Origin: CBDFNC01 sp965249895
GTDB taxonomy: Bacteria; Pseudomonadota; Gammaproteobacteria; Enterobacterales; CBDFNC01
NCBI GenBank assembly: GCA_965249895.1
Contig: CBDFNC010000002.1
Span: 186,001-250,000, forward strand
Reading direction: 5' to 3'
DNA: 64,000 nt
Made by a program: the position numbers and the translations under genes. Below, one piece after another: positions 53,506 through 62,099 of this stretch. Every line of letters begins with the position of its first letter. Position 1 is the first letter of the stretch. The notes under the pieces were generated by a model. The model was not told the DNA's origin, ran no database searches, and worked only from the letters and a program-made list of their open reading frames with translations.

Positions 53506-54624
53506 TTAGTGAAATGTATCCAACCAGAATTTTGCAATATGGTTCATTTTTGCAGTCGGAAGTTCAGTTAGTCCGGGCTTGGCTGGATCGTGAGTAGCCA
53601 GCGCACATGCGGCTTCCAGCAGTTCCGCCTGAACCAGAAAAACCAGGTTGCCTACTACGGCGCCATTTATAAAGTTGACCGCATTACCCTGGTTGACCAA
53701 GTAAAAGTAGTGACCAGTATCGCTACTGATACGCTCCAGTCGTGGATGTATCTTTTCGCGCTGATAATCTTCAGGCCATACAGTAAAATCGAATTCATCA
53801 TCGGCCGAGGTAACCGATACCAGCCAGGCCCCTTGTCTGATGGAAGGAAAATCCTTCGGACATAACACCTTGCTGCCAGTGGCGCAAAATAGTACATCGG
53901 ATGTTTGCAAGGCCTGTTCTTTGGTGTGCAAGCGATAACCACGGGATACTGCTTCCACGCCTCTGAGTGGGTCAATTTCAACAATTCTGGTGGCGCATTG
54001 ACGAGACCAGAGATCTTCCGCAATACTGCGGCCGATCTTACCGTAACCAAACACAGCGAGGTTTAAGCCATCCAGTAATCGCCCTCGTTCGCGCATCAGC
54101 CAGTCGGAGGAAAACACCACGGAACGACCTATTTGGTAATCTTCGGCGCTTTTTAGCGGACTGCGAGCCACGGAGTAAACGGGCACTGGTAGAGAGGTTT
54201 CGTTAGCGTACCTCTGGTGACCGTTTTCGGTAACCTCAATACAGCCTAATAATCGATTGCCGAACTGTTGAACCAGACCACTTAGGCAAGAAGAAAAGTA
54301 GCCGCCAATATCCATCAGGATAAGTTTCTCATCCGGTTGTACAAAATCACTCAGAAGTGCAGCGGCTCGTTCTGGGTCAGCGAGAAGTGTTCGATCTAGT
54401 TGTCGAACAGGATAGGTAGCGGATATTGTTTCAAGAGCTTCATGGTTAACTGACTTGGGCTTAGGGATCACCAGGGCTACTCTTGCTAGTTGGGCAATTG
54501 CATCGATAAACAGAGGTCGCTCGGGCAGTATATGAGTTAGTACGACTACAGCTGTTTTTTTCAGCACTCGCTGACCAATCAACTGGGTATAAAAATTGCC
54601 TGCTAAAATCTGTTGTTCAAACAA
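53506..54624 (-). CDS. S-adenosylhomocysteine hydrolase-like NAD-binding protein
   Basis: 372 residues. The Rossmann region LAVFGYGKIGRSIAEDLWSRQCATRIVEIDPLRGVEAVSRGYRL resembles the AdoHcy hydrolase NAD domain (GYGxxG and EIDPxxxxxAxxxG), and the end NAVNFINGAVVGNLVFLVQAELLEA is also like it. The N-terminal part lacks the canonical SAHH substrate motifs I would expect. The TTG at 54624 is preceded by a strong AGGAGGT, spacing five. It stands alone. True SAHH is usually longer (430-480 residues). Function unknown. Confidence 0.62.
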   Translation of the reverse strand: MFEQQILAGNFYTQLIGQRVLKKTAVVVLTHILPERPLFIDAIAQLARVALVIPKPKSVNHEALETISATYPVRQLDRTLLADPERAAALLSDFVQPDEKLILMDIGGYFSSCLSGLVQQFGNRLLGCIEVTENGHQRYANETSLPVPVYSVARSPLKSAEDYQIGRSVVFSSDWLMRERGRLLDGLNLAVFGYGKIGRSIAEDLWSRQCATRIVEIDPLRGVEAVSRGYRLHTKEQALQTSDVLFCATGSKVLCPKDFPSIRQGAWLVSVTSADDEFDFTVWPEDYQREKIHPRLERISSDTGHYFYLVNQGNAVNFINGAVVGNLVFLVQAELLEAACALATHDPAKPGLTELPTAKMNHIAKFWLDTFH

Positions 54625-54906
54625 AATAACCTCCTGGTATGACCCATTTTATTCCTCTCTGGCAAGGCCAGGGCCACAAGTTTAAATGGGTTAAGGAGAT
54701 CACAGTATATGGGCAAAAAACTAATTTCGTTAGGCTTAACTTATCATGAGTTATATCAATTTAATAATATTTACAATGGCTTAGGGGGATAGTTAGAAAC
54801 TGATCGTAAAGTTGTCGCAGTGACGATTATGCAAATAGTCCCAAAATGAGAGTTCCAGCTTATGACAAGTTTTCTTTGGGCTGACAAAGGCGTCCCTGTA
54901 TTTGGT

Positions 54907-55773
54907 TCATAGAAGTGAAAACTGATCGAATTCTGGCTTAGGTAAATGAAGCCAATTGGCTGCTTGGCCGATTTGGCGAGCAAGTGCTTCGGCAAGCTTT
55001 GGGGCATAGATATTATCTGCCGTATGAATAAACAGGTAAGGCTGTTTACCTTCATTTACCCAGCTATTTATTTTCTTCACCCAAGGCAAAAAGTGAGCTG
55101 AATTACGCTCGAGGGCTATATCTCCGATAAAGCGAACCGTAGGAAAATCGGATGTGGCGATTGCATGAACAGGTACTTTCGGTTTTTGTTGCTGGGCATG
55201 GATAATAGCCGGATTGTCGGCAGGCGCCGCAAATACAGGTCTTGAGTCCATAATAATGCGATTGATGCCGAGGGTCATTAATAAGCCATTAAAACGCTTT
55301 TCCATTTCACCTTTGTTGAAAAAGCTTAAATGGCGCACTTCGACACCGTATTGGTAACCCTGCGGCAGGTTACGTAAAAACTGCTCCAGGGTATGGAAGT
55401 TGTCCGGGCCAAACTGGGCTGGTAATTGCAGTTTGACCAACCCCAATTTATTTTGCAGTGGCGCCATCAATTTAAAAAACTGGCTTAATTGTGTTTCACA
55501 AAAGCGCAGACTGAGTTTATGACTGATTTCCTGGGGTAGTTTTAAGGTGAACAGGAAATCATCCGGGGTATCTTGATACCAGCGAGTGACGATTTCTGGC
55601 TTGGGCAGGGCATAAAAAGTGGTATTGCCTTCCACAGTATTAAATACCCTGCTGTAGTGATACAGGTACTCCTGGGGGGCTCTGGCAGTTTGAAACAGCT
55701 GATTATCCCAGTTTTTTTCACTCCACATGGCCATGCCAATGCGCAAATTACTGATTGATCTGTGTTGCTGCAC
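54907..55773 (-). CDS. DUF72 family protein (YecE-like)
   Basis: 288 residues from a GTG start with GGGG upstream. Family features: IGMAMWSEKNWD, YSRVFNTVEGNTTFYALP, FLFTLKLPQEISHKL, YGVEVRHLSFF and PYLFIHTADNIYAPKLAE. DUF72 proteins form TIM-barrel folds with unknown activity. It diverges from fmdB-aspS, as in E. coli where yecE neighbours the cmoAB and aspS region. Confidence 0.88.
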   Translation of the reverse strand: MQQHRSISNLRIGMAMWSEKNWDNQLFQTARAPQEYLYHYSRVFNTVEGNTTFYALPKPEIVTRWYQDTPDDFLFTLKLPQEISHKLSLRFCETQLSQFFKLMAPLQNKLGLVKLQLPAQFGPDNFHTLEQFLRNLPQGYQYGVEVRHLSFFNKGEMEKRFNGLLMTLGINRIIMDSRPVFAAPADNPAIIHAQQQKPKVPVHAIATSDFPTVRFIGDIALERNSAHFLPWVKKINSWVNEGKQPYLFIHTADNIYAPKLAEALARQIGQAANWLHLPKPEFDQFSLL

Positions 55774-55879
55774 GTTCTACCCCGGCTTAGTCTTGGTCGT
55801 ACGCGGAATTCGAGATTTACGCTAAGTGGCATTTTCCTTATAATAACCCGCTTTGCAGTGAAATCAGAATCCAAAGACT

Positions 55880-56098
55880 ATGCCGATTTACGAATATGCT
55901 TGTCAGGCTTGCGACCATACAATGGATAAATTGCAAAAGATAAGCGAGCCGGCACTCACGGACTGCCCAGAATGTGAGCAGCCTGAGCTGAAGAAATTAA
56001 TCTCTGCACCGGGTTTTCGCTTAAGCGGTTCGGGTTGGTATGAGACGGATTTTAAAACCGGAGGTAAGAAAAACCTTACCTCGGATAAAAAGGCTTAG
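55880..56098 (+). CDS. FmdB-type zinc ribbon protein
   Basis: 72 residues. YEYACQACDHTMDKLQ and DCPECEQPELKKLIS supply the two CxxC zinc-binding pairs. Such small putative regulators are common upstream of aspS. Exact role is unknown. Linked to aspS by a 38-bp gap, so probably co-transcribed. Confidence 0.88.
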   Translation: MPIYEYACQACDHTMDKLQKISEPALTDCPECEQPELKKLISAPGFRLSGSGWYETDFKTGGKKNLTSDKKA

Positions 56099-56136
56099 AG
56101 CCTCAACAAGATTAATTTAATAGGAATAAAATAGCG

Positions 56137-57918
56137 ATGCGCACCCTATATTGTGGCGAAGTTAACGAAGAATACGTTGACCAGCAAGTTGAACTGGTCG
56201 GTTGGGTGAATAAACGCCGTGACCTTGGTGGCGTTATCTTTCTCGACCTAAGAGACAGAGAAGGCATAGTCCAGGTAGTTTACGATCCTGACCTGGCGGA
56301 AACATTTGAGCTGGCAAACAGCTTGCGTAACGAGTTCTGCGTAAAAATTAAAGGTAAGGTGCGTCCGCGTCCTGAAGGTCAGGTCAATAAAGACATGACC
56401 ACGGGTGGCATCGAGATCCTGGGTCTGGAACTGGAAATCCTGAACAAATCAGCGCCACTGCCGTTAACCCTGGATGATCACCAGAAAAACAGTGAAGAGC
56501 AGCGCCTGAAATACCGTTACCTGGACCTGCGTCGTCCGGAGATGGCTGAAAAAATAAAGTTCCGCGCGCGCGTCACCAGCAATGTACGTCGTTTTATGGA
56601 TGAGCACGGTTTTCTGGATGTTGAAACACCTATCCTGACCAAGGCGACTCCTGAAGGCGCCCGTGATTATCTGGTGCCTAGCCGTACTCACAAAGGCAGC
56701 TTCTTCGCTCTGCCGCAATCGCCACAGCTGTTTAAACAGTTGCTGATGATGTCAGGTATGGACAGATATTATCAAATCGTTAAGTGTTTCCGTGATGAAG
56801 ACTTGCGTGCCGACCGTCAGCCTGAATTTACTCAAATCGATATAGAAACCTCTTTTATGTCTGCCGAGCAGGTCATGGAAGTGGCTGAGTCCATGATCCG
56901 TGAGCTGTTTAACGACCTGATGGATGTGGACTTGGGTAATTTTCCGCAAATGACCTACGCCGAAGCGATGCGCCGTTATGGCTCGGACAAACCTGATCTG
57001 CGTAACCCACTCGAGCTGGTGGATGTCGCTGACCTGCTGAAAGATGTAGAGTTCAAGGTATTCTCCGGTCCGGCCAACGATGAAAAAGGTCGCGTGACCG
57101 TAATTCGTGTACCGGGTGGCGCTAAGCTGTCTCGTAAGCAGCTGGATGACTACGGTAAATACGTAGGTATCTACGGCGCCAAAGGTCTGGCATGGATGAA
57201 GATCAACGAAAAAGCCAAAGGTTTTGACGGTGTTCAGTCTCCGGTTGCTAAGTTCCTGAACGAAGAAGTGGTTGCCGGTTTGCTGGACAGAACTCAGGCT
57301 GAAGACGGCGATATCCTGCTGTTTGGCGCTGATAAAGAGAACATTGTTTGTGAAGCCATGGGTGCACTTCGTCTGAAGCTGGGCGAAGATTTTGACCTGG
57401 TTGCCGATGAGTGGAAACCATTATGGGTTGTCGACTTCCCAATGTTTGAAGAGCTGGAAGGCGGCGCACTAACGCCACTACACCATCCGTTCACCGCGCC
57501 AGCAGGCGTGAGTATCGAAGAGCTGGAAAAAGATCCTGCCAATGCACTGTCGAATGCATACGACATGGTATTAAACGGTTGTGAGCTGGGTGGTGGTTCT
57601 GTTCGTATCCACGATCAGCAGATGCAGGCAGCCATCTTCCGTATTCTGGGTATCAGTGATGAAGAAGCACAAGATAAGTTTGGCTTCCTGCTGGAAGCGC
57701 TGAAGTACGGTGCTCCGCCGCATGCTGGTCTGGCGTTTGGTCTGGATCGTCTGGTGATGTTAATGACGGGTTCTACTTCTATCCGTGATGTAATGGCATT
57801 CCCGAAAACCACCACGGCGGCATGTCCGTTAACCAACGCACCAGGACCCGCAAACCCTGTCGCTCTGGCTGATTTGGGTGTTGAAGTTAAATTACCCGAA
57901 GAAAAGAAAGAAGACTAA
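56137..57918 (+). CDS. aspS: aspartyl-tRNA synthetase
   Basis: 593 residues, bacterial-type class II enzyme. OB-fold anticodon-binding N-terminus (VELVGWVNKRRDLGGVIFLDLRDREGIVQVV), motif 2 (YQIVKCFRDEDLRADRQPEFTQID), the bacterial insertion, and motif 3 (HAGLAFGLDRLVMLMTGSTSIRDVMAFPK). Start matches the family. The stop shares one base with the nudB start (TAATG). Confidence 0.97.
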   Translation: MRTLYCGEVNEEYVDQQVELVGWVNKRRDLGGVIFLDLRDREGIVQVVYDPDLAETFELANSLRNEFCVKIKGKVRPRPEGQVNKDMTTGGIEILGLELEILNKSAPLPLTLDDHQKNSEEQRLKYRYLDLRRPEMAEKIKFRARVTSNVRRFMDEHGFLDVETPILTKATPEGARDYLVPSRTHKGSFFALPQSPQLFKQLLMMSGMDRYYQIVKCFRDEDLRADRQPEFTQIDIETSFMSAEQVMEVAESMIRELFNDLMDVDLGNFPQMTYAEAMRRYGSDKPDLRNPLELVDVADLLKDVEFKVFSGPANDEKGRVTVIRVPGGAKLSRKQLDDYGKYVGIYGAKGLAWMKINEKAKGFDGVQSPVAKFLNEEVVAGLLDRTQAEDGDILLFGADKENIVCEAMGALRLKLGEDFDLVADEWKPLWVVDFPMFEELEGGALTPLHHPFTAPAGVSIEELEKDPANALSNAYDMVLNGCELGGGSVRIHDQQMQAAIFRILGISDEEAQDKFGFLLEALKYGAPPHAGLAFGLDRLVMLMTGSTSIRDVMAFPKTTTAACPLTNAPGPANPVALADLGVEVKLPEEKKED

Positions 57919-58343
57919 TGTATAAGCGCCCGGAGTCCGTACTGGTGGTAATTTACACCTGTGACCACAGGGTGCTGATGCTGCAAAGATTAGATAACCC
58001 AGATTTTTGGCAGTCAGTGACCGGTAGCCTGGAAGGGGGCGAAACTCCCTATGAAACGGCAATACGAGAAGTGTTGGAAGAAACCGGTATCGATATTCAG
58101 GCGCAAGGCCTGGTATTGGAAGACACCAACAACTGGGTTGAATACGAGATCATTAAGTTATGGCGTCCGCGTTATGCGCCGGGAGTAACCACCAACAAGG
58201 AGTATCAGTTCCTGTTGAAGCTACCCCACAGCCAGCAAGTCCAGTTAACTGAGCACAGTAATTTTCAATGGCTTAGTATTGAAGACGCAGCCAAAAAAGC
58301 GTCTTCCTGGTCAAACCGGGACGTTATCTTAGCCTTAAAATAA
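57918..58343 (+). CDS. nudB: dihydroneopterin triphosphate diphosphatase NudB
   Basis: 141 residues. Nudix box visible: GSLEGGETPYETAIREVLEETGI (GX5EX7REUXEEXGU pattern). NTNKEYQFLL and WLSIEDAAKKASSWSNRDVI are typical of NudB. It acts in folate biosynthesis by hydrolysing dihydroneopterin triphosphate. Position between aspS and yebC is as in E. coli. Confidence 0.93.
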   Translation: MYKRPESVLVVIYTCDHRVLMLQRLDNPDFWQSVTGSLEGGETPYETAIREVLEETGIDIQAQGLVLEDTNNWVEYEIIKLWRPRYAPGVTTNKEYQFLLKLPHSQQVQLTEHSNFQWLSIEDAAKKASSWSNRDVILALK

Positions 58344-58363
58344 GCAACATTGGAGAAAGGGTT

Positions 58364-59107
58364 ATGGCAGGTCATAGTAAATGGGCCAATATAAAACACA
58401 GAAAAGCCGCTCAAGATGCCAAACGCGGTAAAATTTTCACCAAGCTGATCCGTGAGCTAACGGTTGCTGCCCGGGAAGGTGGTTCAGATGCCGACGCTAA
58501 CCCTAGACTTCGCGCTGCAATAGACAAAGCCTTGTCCAACAACATGACCCGAGACACAGTTGATCGCGCCGTTAAACGAGGCGCAGGTGAGCTGGATGGT
58601 CAGGAGCTGGAAACCATTATTTATGAAGGTTATGGACCTGGCGGCACGGCAGTGCTTGTAGAAACCATGACCGACAACAGAAACCGTACTGTGGGTAGCG
58701 TCAGACACGCTTTCTCAAAAAGTGGTGGTAACCTGGGCACAGATGGCAGCGTTGCTTACCTGTTTGATAAAAAAGGCGTTATCTCTTACGAGCCGGGCCT
58801 GGATGAAGACACGATAATGGACGCGGCATTGGAAGCCGGTGCCGACGATGTGGTGAGCAGTGACGATGGCAGTATAGATGTTTACACTACGCCGGAAGAT
58901 TTTGGCGCAGTAAAAGATGCTTTGGATGCTGCCGGTTACGAATCTGGCCATGCGGAAGTGACTATGGTGCCTTCCACCAAAGCCGATTTGGACGCCGCCA
59001 CAGCGCCTAAGCTACTACGCCTTATCGATACGCTGGAAGATGACGATGATGTGCAAGAGGTTTACCATAATGGAGATATCTCTGACGAAGTCGCCGCCAC
59101 GCTGTAA
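58364..59107 (+). CDS. yebC: YebC/PmpR-family protein
   Basis: 247 residues. MAGHSKWANIKHRKAAQDAKRGK, YEGYGPGGTAVLVETMTDNRNRT and GSVAYLFDKKGVI define the family. YebC-type proteins are DNA-binding regulators and, as more recently recognised, translation factors that relieve stalling at proline stretches. Strong ribosome site GGAGAAAGG. Ends in an aspartate-rich segment. Confidence 0.96.
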   Translation: MAGHSKWANIKHRKAAQDAKRGKIFTKLIRELTVAAREGGSDADANPRLRAAIDKALSNNMTRDTVDRAVKRGAGELDGQELETIIYEGYGPGGTAVLVETMTDNRNRTVGSVRHAFSKSGGNLGTDGSVAYLFDKKGVISYEPGLDEDTIMDAALEAGADDVVSSDDGSIDVYTTPEDFGAVKDALDAAGYESGHAEVTMVPSTKADLDAATAPKLLRLIDTLEDDDDVQEVYHNGDISDEVAATL

Positions 59108-59113
59108 GTATCC

Positions 59114-59138
59114 GGGAGCGTCCGCTCCCTTTCTTTTT
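59114..59138 (+). terminator. rho-independent terminator between yebC and ruvC
   Basis: GGGAGC (59114-59119) and GCTCCC (59124-59129) flank GTCC, followed by TTTCTTTTT. A canonical small terminator after yebC; ruvC would then rely on readthrough or its own promoter. Confidence 0.78.
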
Positions 59139-59155
59139 CCTTTCTTAGATATTTT

Positions 59156-59677
59156 ATGAGTATTATTCTCGGAATAGATCCCGGTTCACGTATTACGGGG
59201 TACGGCGTTATTCGTCATCACCTCAATCGCTGTGAGTACATCGCCAGTGGCTGTATACGCACGAAAGGGGATGAGCTTGCCCCCAGGTTGCATCAAATCT
59301 ATAACGGCATCAGTGAAATCATCTTGCAGTGCAAGCCAGATCAATTTGCCATTGAGCAGGTATTTATGTCGAAAAATGCCGATTCGGCGCTGAAATTGGG
59401 GCAGGCACGTGGTGTGGCTATAGTGGCAGCAGCAAACCAAGAGTTATCTGTGGCGGAATATTCGGCCAGGCAAATTAAACAAGCCGTAGTGGGTACAGGT
59501 AGCGCAGATAAAACCCAGGTGCAGCATATGGTGAAAAGTATGCTAAAACTGGACGGAACTCCCCAGGCGGACGCCGCCGACGCGTTAGCCGTGGCTTTGT
59601 GTCATGCCCACACTAATACCTCGCTGATTGCCATGGCTGGTAAGGTGAAAAAAACAGTCAGGGGGCGATTCAGGTAG
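59156..59677 (+). CDS. ruvC: Holliday junction endonuclease RuvC
   Basis: 173 residues. Catalytic acidic residues: Asp in IILGIDPGSRITGYG, Glu in FAIEQVFMSKNADSALKLGQARG, and Asp in PQADAADALAVALCHAH. It cuts Holliday junctions. In relatives ruvA and ruvB follow directly; here an IS66 element and unrelated sequence follow instead. Confidence 0.96.
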   Translation: MSIILGIDPGSRITGYGVIRHHLNRCEYIASGCIRTKGDELAPRLHQIYNGISEIILQCKPDQFAIEQVFMSKNADSALKLGQARGVAIVAAANQELSVAEYSARQIKQAVVGTGSADKTQVQHMVKSMLKLDGTPQADAADALAVALCHAHTNTSLIAMAGKVKKTVRGRFR

Positions 59678-59809
59678 TGGCCATAAGCCTAAACCAATGT
59701 TTTAGCATGGTTTGTTAGGTATAGGTAATTCACTGACTGTACATGCCTTTTGTCCGAGGTTTTAATGTTCGTACTATCACAACTTATGGCAGATATAAGG
59801 AAGTAGCAG

Positions 59810-59873
59810 ATGCTAATTGAAACGAATGAGACGGAGCTAGAGAAAGTAGGTTTTCCCATTATCAAAAATATTA
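59810..59873 (+). pseudogene. small reading frame truncated by the IS66 element
   Basis: AAGGAAGTAGCAG precedes an ATG that opens MLIETNETELEKVGFPIIKN, which continues to the IS left end at 59874 after about 21 codons and then runs into IS sequence, stopping at 59914. The good ribosome site and abrupt end at the IS border suggest a gene was interrupted, but I cannot recognise a family, and the sequence beyond the right end does not clearly continue it. Confidence 0.35.
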
Positions 59874-61613
59874 GTAACTATTCAGCTGGCGGAATATTAT
59901 TCAATTTTTCCTGAATGAAATCTGGCCACTTTCCGGCAAAAAGGTACTCCAGCGCCTGCCCGACACCGACATTATTTTTCTGGCACGTTGATATATAACT
60001 GCGGACCCGGCAAAAGACCTTGGCTCCCTCCATGGAGCGGAAACAGCCAGAGATTTTTTGCTGCACCTTTGCCATTCTGATATCCCTCTCTCCTTGGTTG
60101 TTGGTGAAGGGAACCGCTGGATTATCCATGAATCTCAGCACATCATCCTCAAAATCCCTGAGCCGCTCTAGTAAGTTCCTGGCCTTGCTGCGGGCGACCC
60201 GCCCCTTTTTCTTCTTGCCCGTTTGCGGCGGTGGCGGGGGCGGGCACTCCCGCTCCGCCTTATCGAGCAAACTCTGATACTTTTTCCGCCACTGTAACGC
60301 AGTATCGTTATCAAGCTGGCCACCGGCATCATTTACTGCATCATTGATTTCAATGAGCCGTTCATACATCCCATTAGCCCACTCTTGCCCGTCTTGCTCA
60401 TAGGCGCGGGTAAGTTCCCGCAGGTGATGGGCATTGCACAAACTGTGGAACACTTGCGTATAGCGGTAATAAGGTTTCCAGTGGTCATGGCAGAGAGTCC
60501 CGGCGAACTGAGGCAGTATGCCTATTTCATCCATTGCCTCCTTACCGCGTTTTGCGTGAGGCTCAAACCAGGTCCACTCTCCGTTCGACGCATTATGAAT
60601 GCCAGATGCGCTTGCCGCCGACATTAATACCCGTCTCGTCCGCGTGAATTAACCCGCCATTGATGAGTTCGAGCTTGGCCAGCGTTTCAAAGTCAGCCAG
60701 CATGTGGTAAGCCAGCTTGTTAAAGTTGAACAGTGAGCCGGTACTCAAGGAGATGCCAAACATTTCATCAAAATGCTGCTGCACCCGGTCATAAGGAATG
60801 AGTTGGTACACTGACATATAGACGGCGTTCGCCTTAACCGATGCACCATACTTAGCCGCCCTGTCCACGTCAGCAGGGAAATCAGCGGTAAACCGGTTGC
60901 CCTGCGCGTCTTCCAGAATTTGTGCCCGGTATTCTTTAACCCAGCGGGAAATTTGGATATCAAATACCTGGCGACGGTCATAGCCTACGTCATGGTACTG
61001 CCCTGGCGGCAAGCTATCCCGGTTGACTGGAACCTGAATAATTTCGTCCGGATCATCGACTGGCTTGAGCGTCTTGCCCTCGCGGCCTTTTTGCCCGCCC
61101 TGTTTATTGTTACTTTTCTTTCGCTCTTCTTTAGGGCGGTTGGGGTCTTGCGAGGGCGGCTTGCTGCTATTTCGGCTATTAAGAGATAGGCGGCCAAACA
61201 ATAGCTTGACCAGCAGCAACATCATTTGTACGGCAGCCACTAAAGCAGGAGATGCGGCCTTGTCATTTTTCAAGGCGTTTTCTACTTGCTCAATGGTGGC
61301 GTTGACATCCAATGACTCGGGTATCAACGTTGCTGTGTTTGTCTGCTTATTCATGGGGCTATTATACCCTCTGTTTTTCCGGGCAATTTTTTGCTTCTGT
61401 AAGCCAATCTAAGGCGTTGTATTTTTCTGTGCCGGGGGCGCTATGCTTGGTGTACACCTGTTGTTTTGGCGCTCTTGTGGTTAAGTTAATCGTTGCTTAC
61501 AAGCGCTCATTACAGTGACGCATAAAAATGCACTAAATCACTCAAAACCGTGTCAAGAAGTTTTGAAAAAATAATGCATTTATTGCGGGGTTTTTAGCCA
61601 GCTGAATAGTTAC
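59874..61613 (-). mobile_element. IS66-family insertion sequence, 1740 bp
   Basis: Bounded by perfect 17-bp inverted repeats: GTAACTATTCAGCTGGC at 59874-59890 and GCCAGCTGAATAGTTAC at 61597-61613. GTAA ends are typical of IS66. It carries one transposase reading frame on the minus strand and no tnpA/tnpB helper genes, so it belongs to the single-gene type. The flanking octamers are AAATATTA (left) and AAGATTTC (right), so the expected 8-bp target duplication is missing. About 240 bp between the transposase start and the right end are noncoding. Confidence 0.93.
59878..61354 (-). pseudogene. IS66-family transposase (TnpC), interrupted by a one-base frameshift
   Basis: N-terminal part (61354 down to 60593): LLFGRLSLNSRNSSKPPSQDPN, zinc-ribbon/linker region, and first catalytic Asp in GLIHADETGINVGGKRIW. 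C-terminal part (60624 down to 59878): resumes at HNASNGEWTWFEPHAKRG, then Asp in LCHDHWKPYYRY and Glu in NNQGERDIRMAKVQ. Between the halves there is one base too many (TGG then CATT where three bases fit), so the protein would end at GKRIWHS. The frame lies between catalytic residues one and two, and there is no slippery run, so the enzyme is probably inactive unless this is a sequencing error. The stop codon lies inside the left repeat. Confidence 0.88.
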
Positions 61614-62056
61614 AAGATTTCAAGCATAGCAATCTTCCTATCTCACTCTTTTTGCTTGCTTTGTGTCGGATCGGCAGGATAGGAAGTTGCGCATTTTAAA
61701 AACGTGTGTAACGAGTTTACGACTTAGTTTGGGCCATGGAAAGAGAGTTAGTGCTTGTCTATAGCTTCATTTTTAGCTGGCTTACATTGGACGAAAAGCG
61801 TGCAAGATGGATCAGGCATTGTTGAGATTGTTCACTAGGAACTGCTGATCTTCCACATTTATAGTGAAAGCAAGAGCTAACTTTGCTACGGCATTTCACC
61901 GAGAGTTTGGTTACCCTCCCGGGCAATGCCGTCAGCTTGATTGCTAATGGCTAGACCGTTATTTTTTGACAGTTGTCAGGAATATTATTCGTGGTTGGTT
62001 TGTTGGTGTGAGTTCAACTTCTTTTTAGCCACTGGTGAGAAGGATACTGATCTCTA
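61614..62056. other. intergenic stretch beside the IS66 element
   Basis: No gene recognised. It contains a 9-bp inverted repeat (CTTCCTATC at 61634-61642, GATAGGAAG at 61678-61686) and a weaker GGCATT/AATGCC pair. Frames on both strands are short. It may be remnant sequence from rearrangement near the IS. Confidence 0.5.
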
Positions 62057-62091
62057 AATAAAGAGTGAGGCATTAGCTCACTCTTTATTTA
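62057..62091 (-). terminator. rho-independent terminator of the TonB receptor gene
   Basis: AAATAAAGAGTGAG (62057-62070) and CTCACTCTTTATTT (62078-62091) form a perfect 14-bp stem with a seven-base loop, nine bases after the receptor stop. The arms supply A and T runs for termination in both directions. Confidence 0.85.
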
Positions 62092-62099
62092 CTCAACGA

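Noticed and set aside
59688..59719. Terminator after ruvC
   Set aside because: CCTAAACCA and TGGTTTGTTAGG pair only with a three-base bulge and no T tract follows.
60593..60624. Programmed frameshift in the IS66 transposase
   Set aside because: No slippery heptamer or stimulatory structure is visible, and IS66 transposases are normally a single frame.
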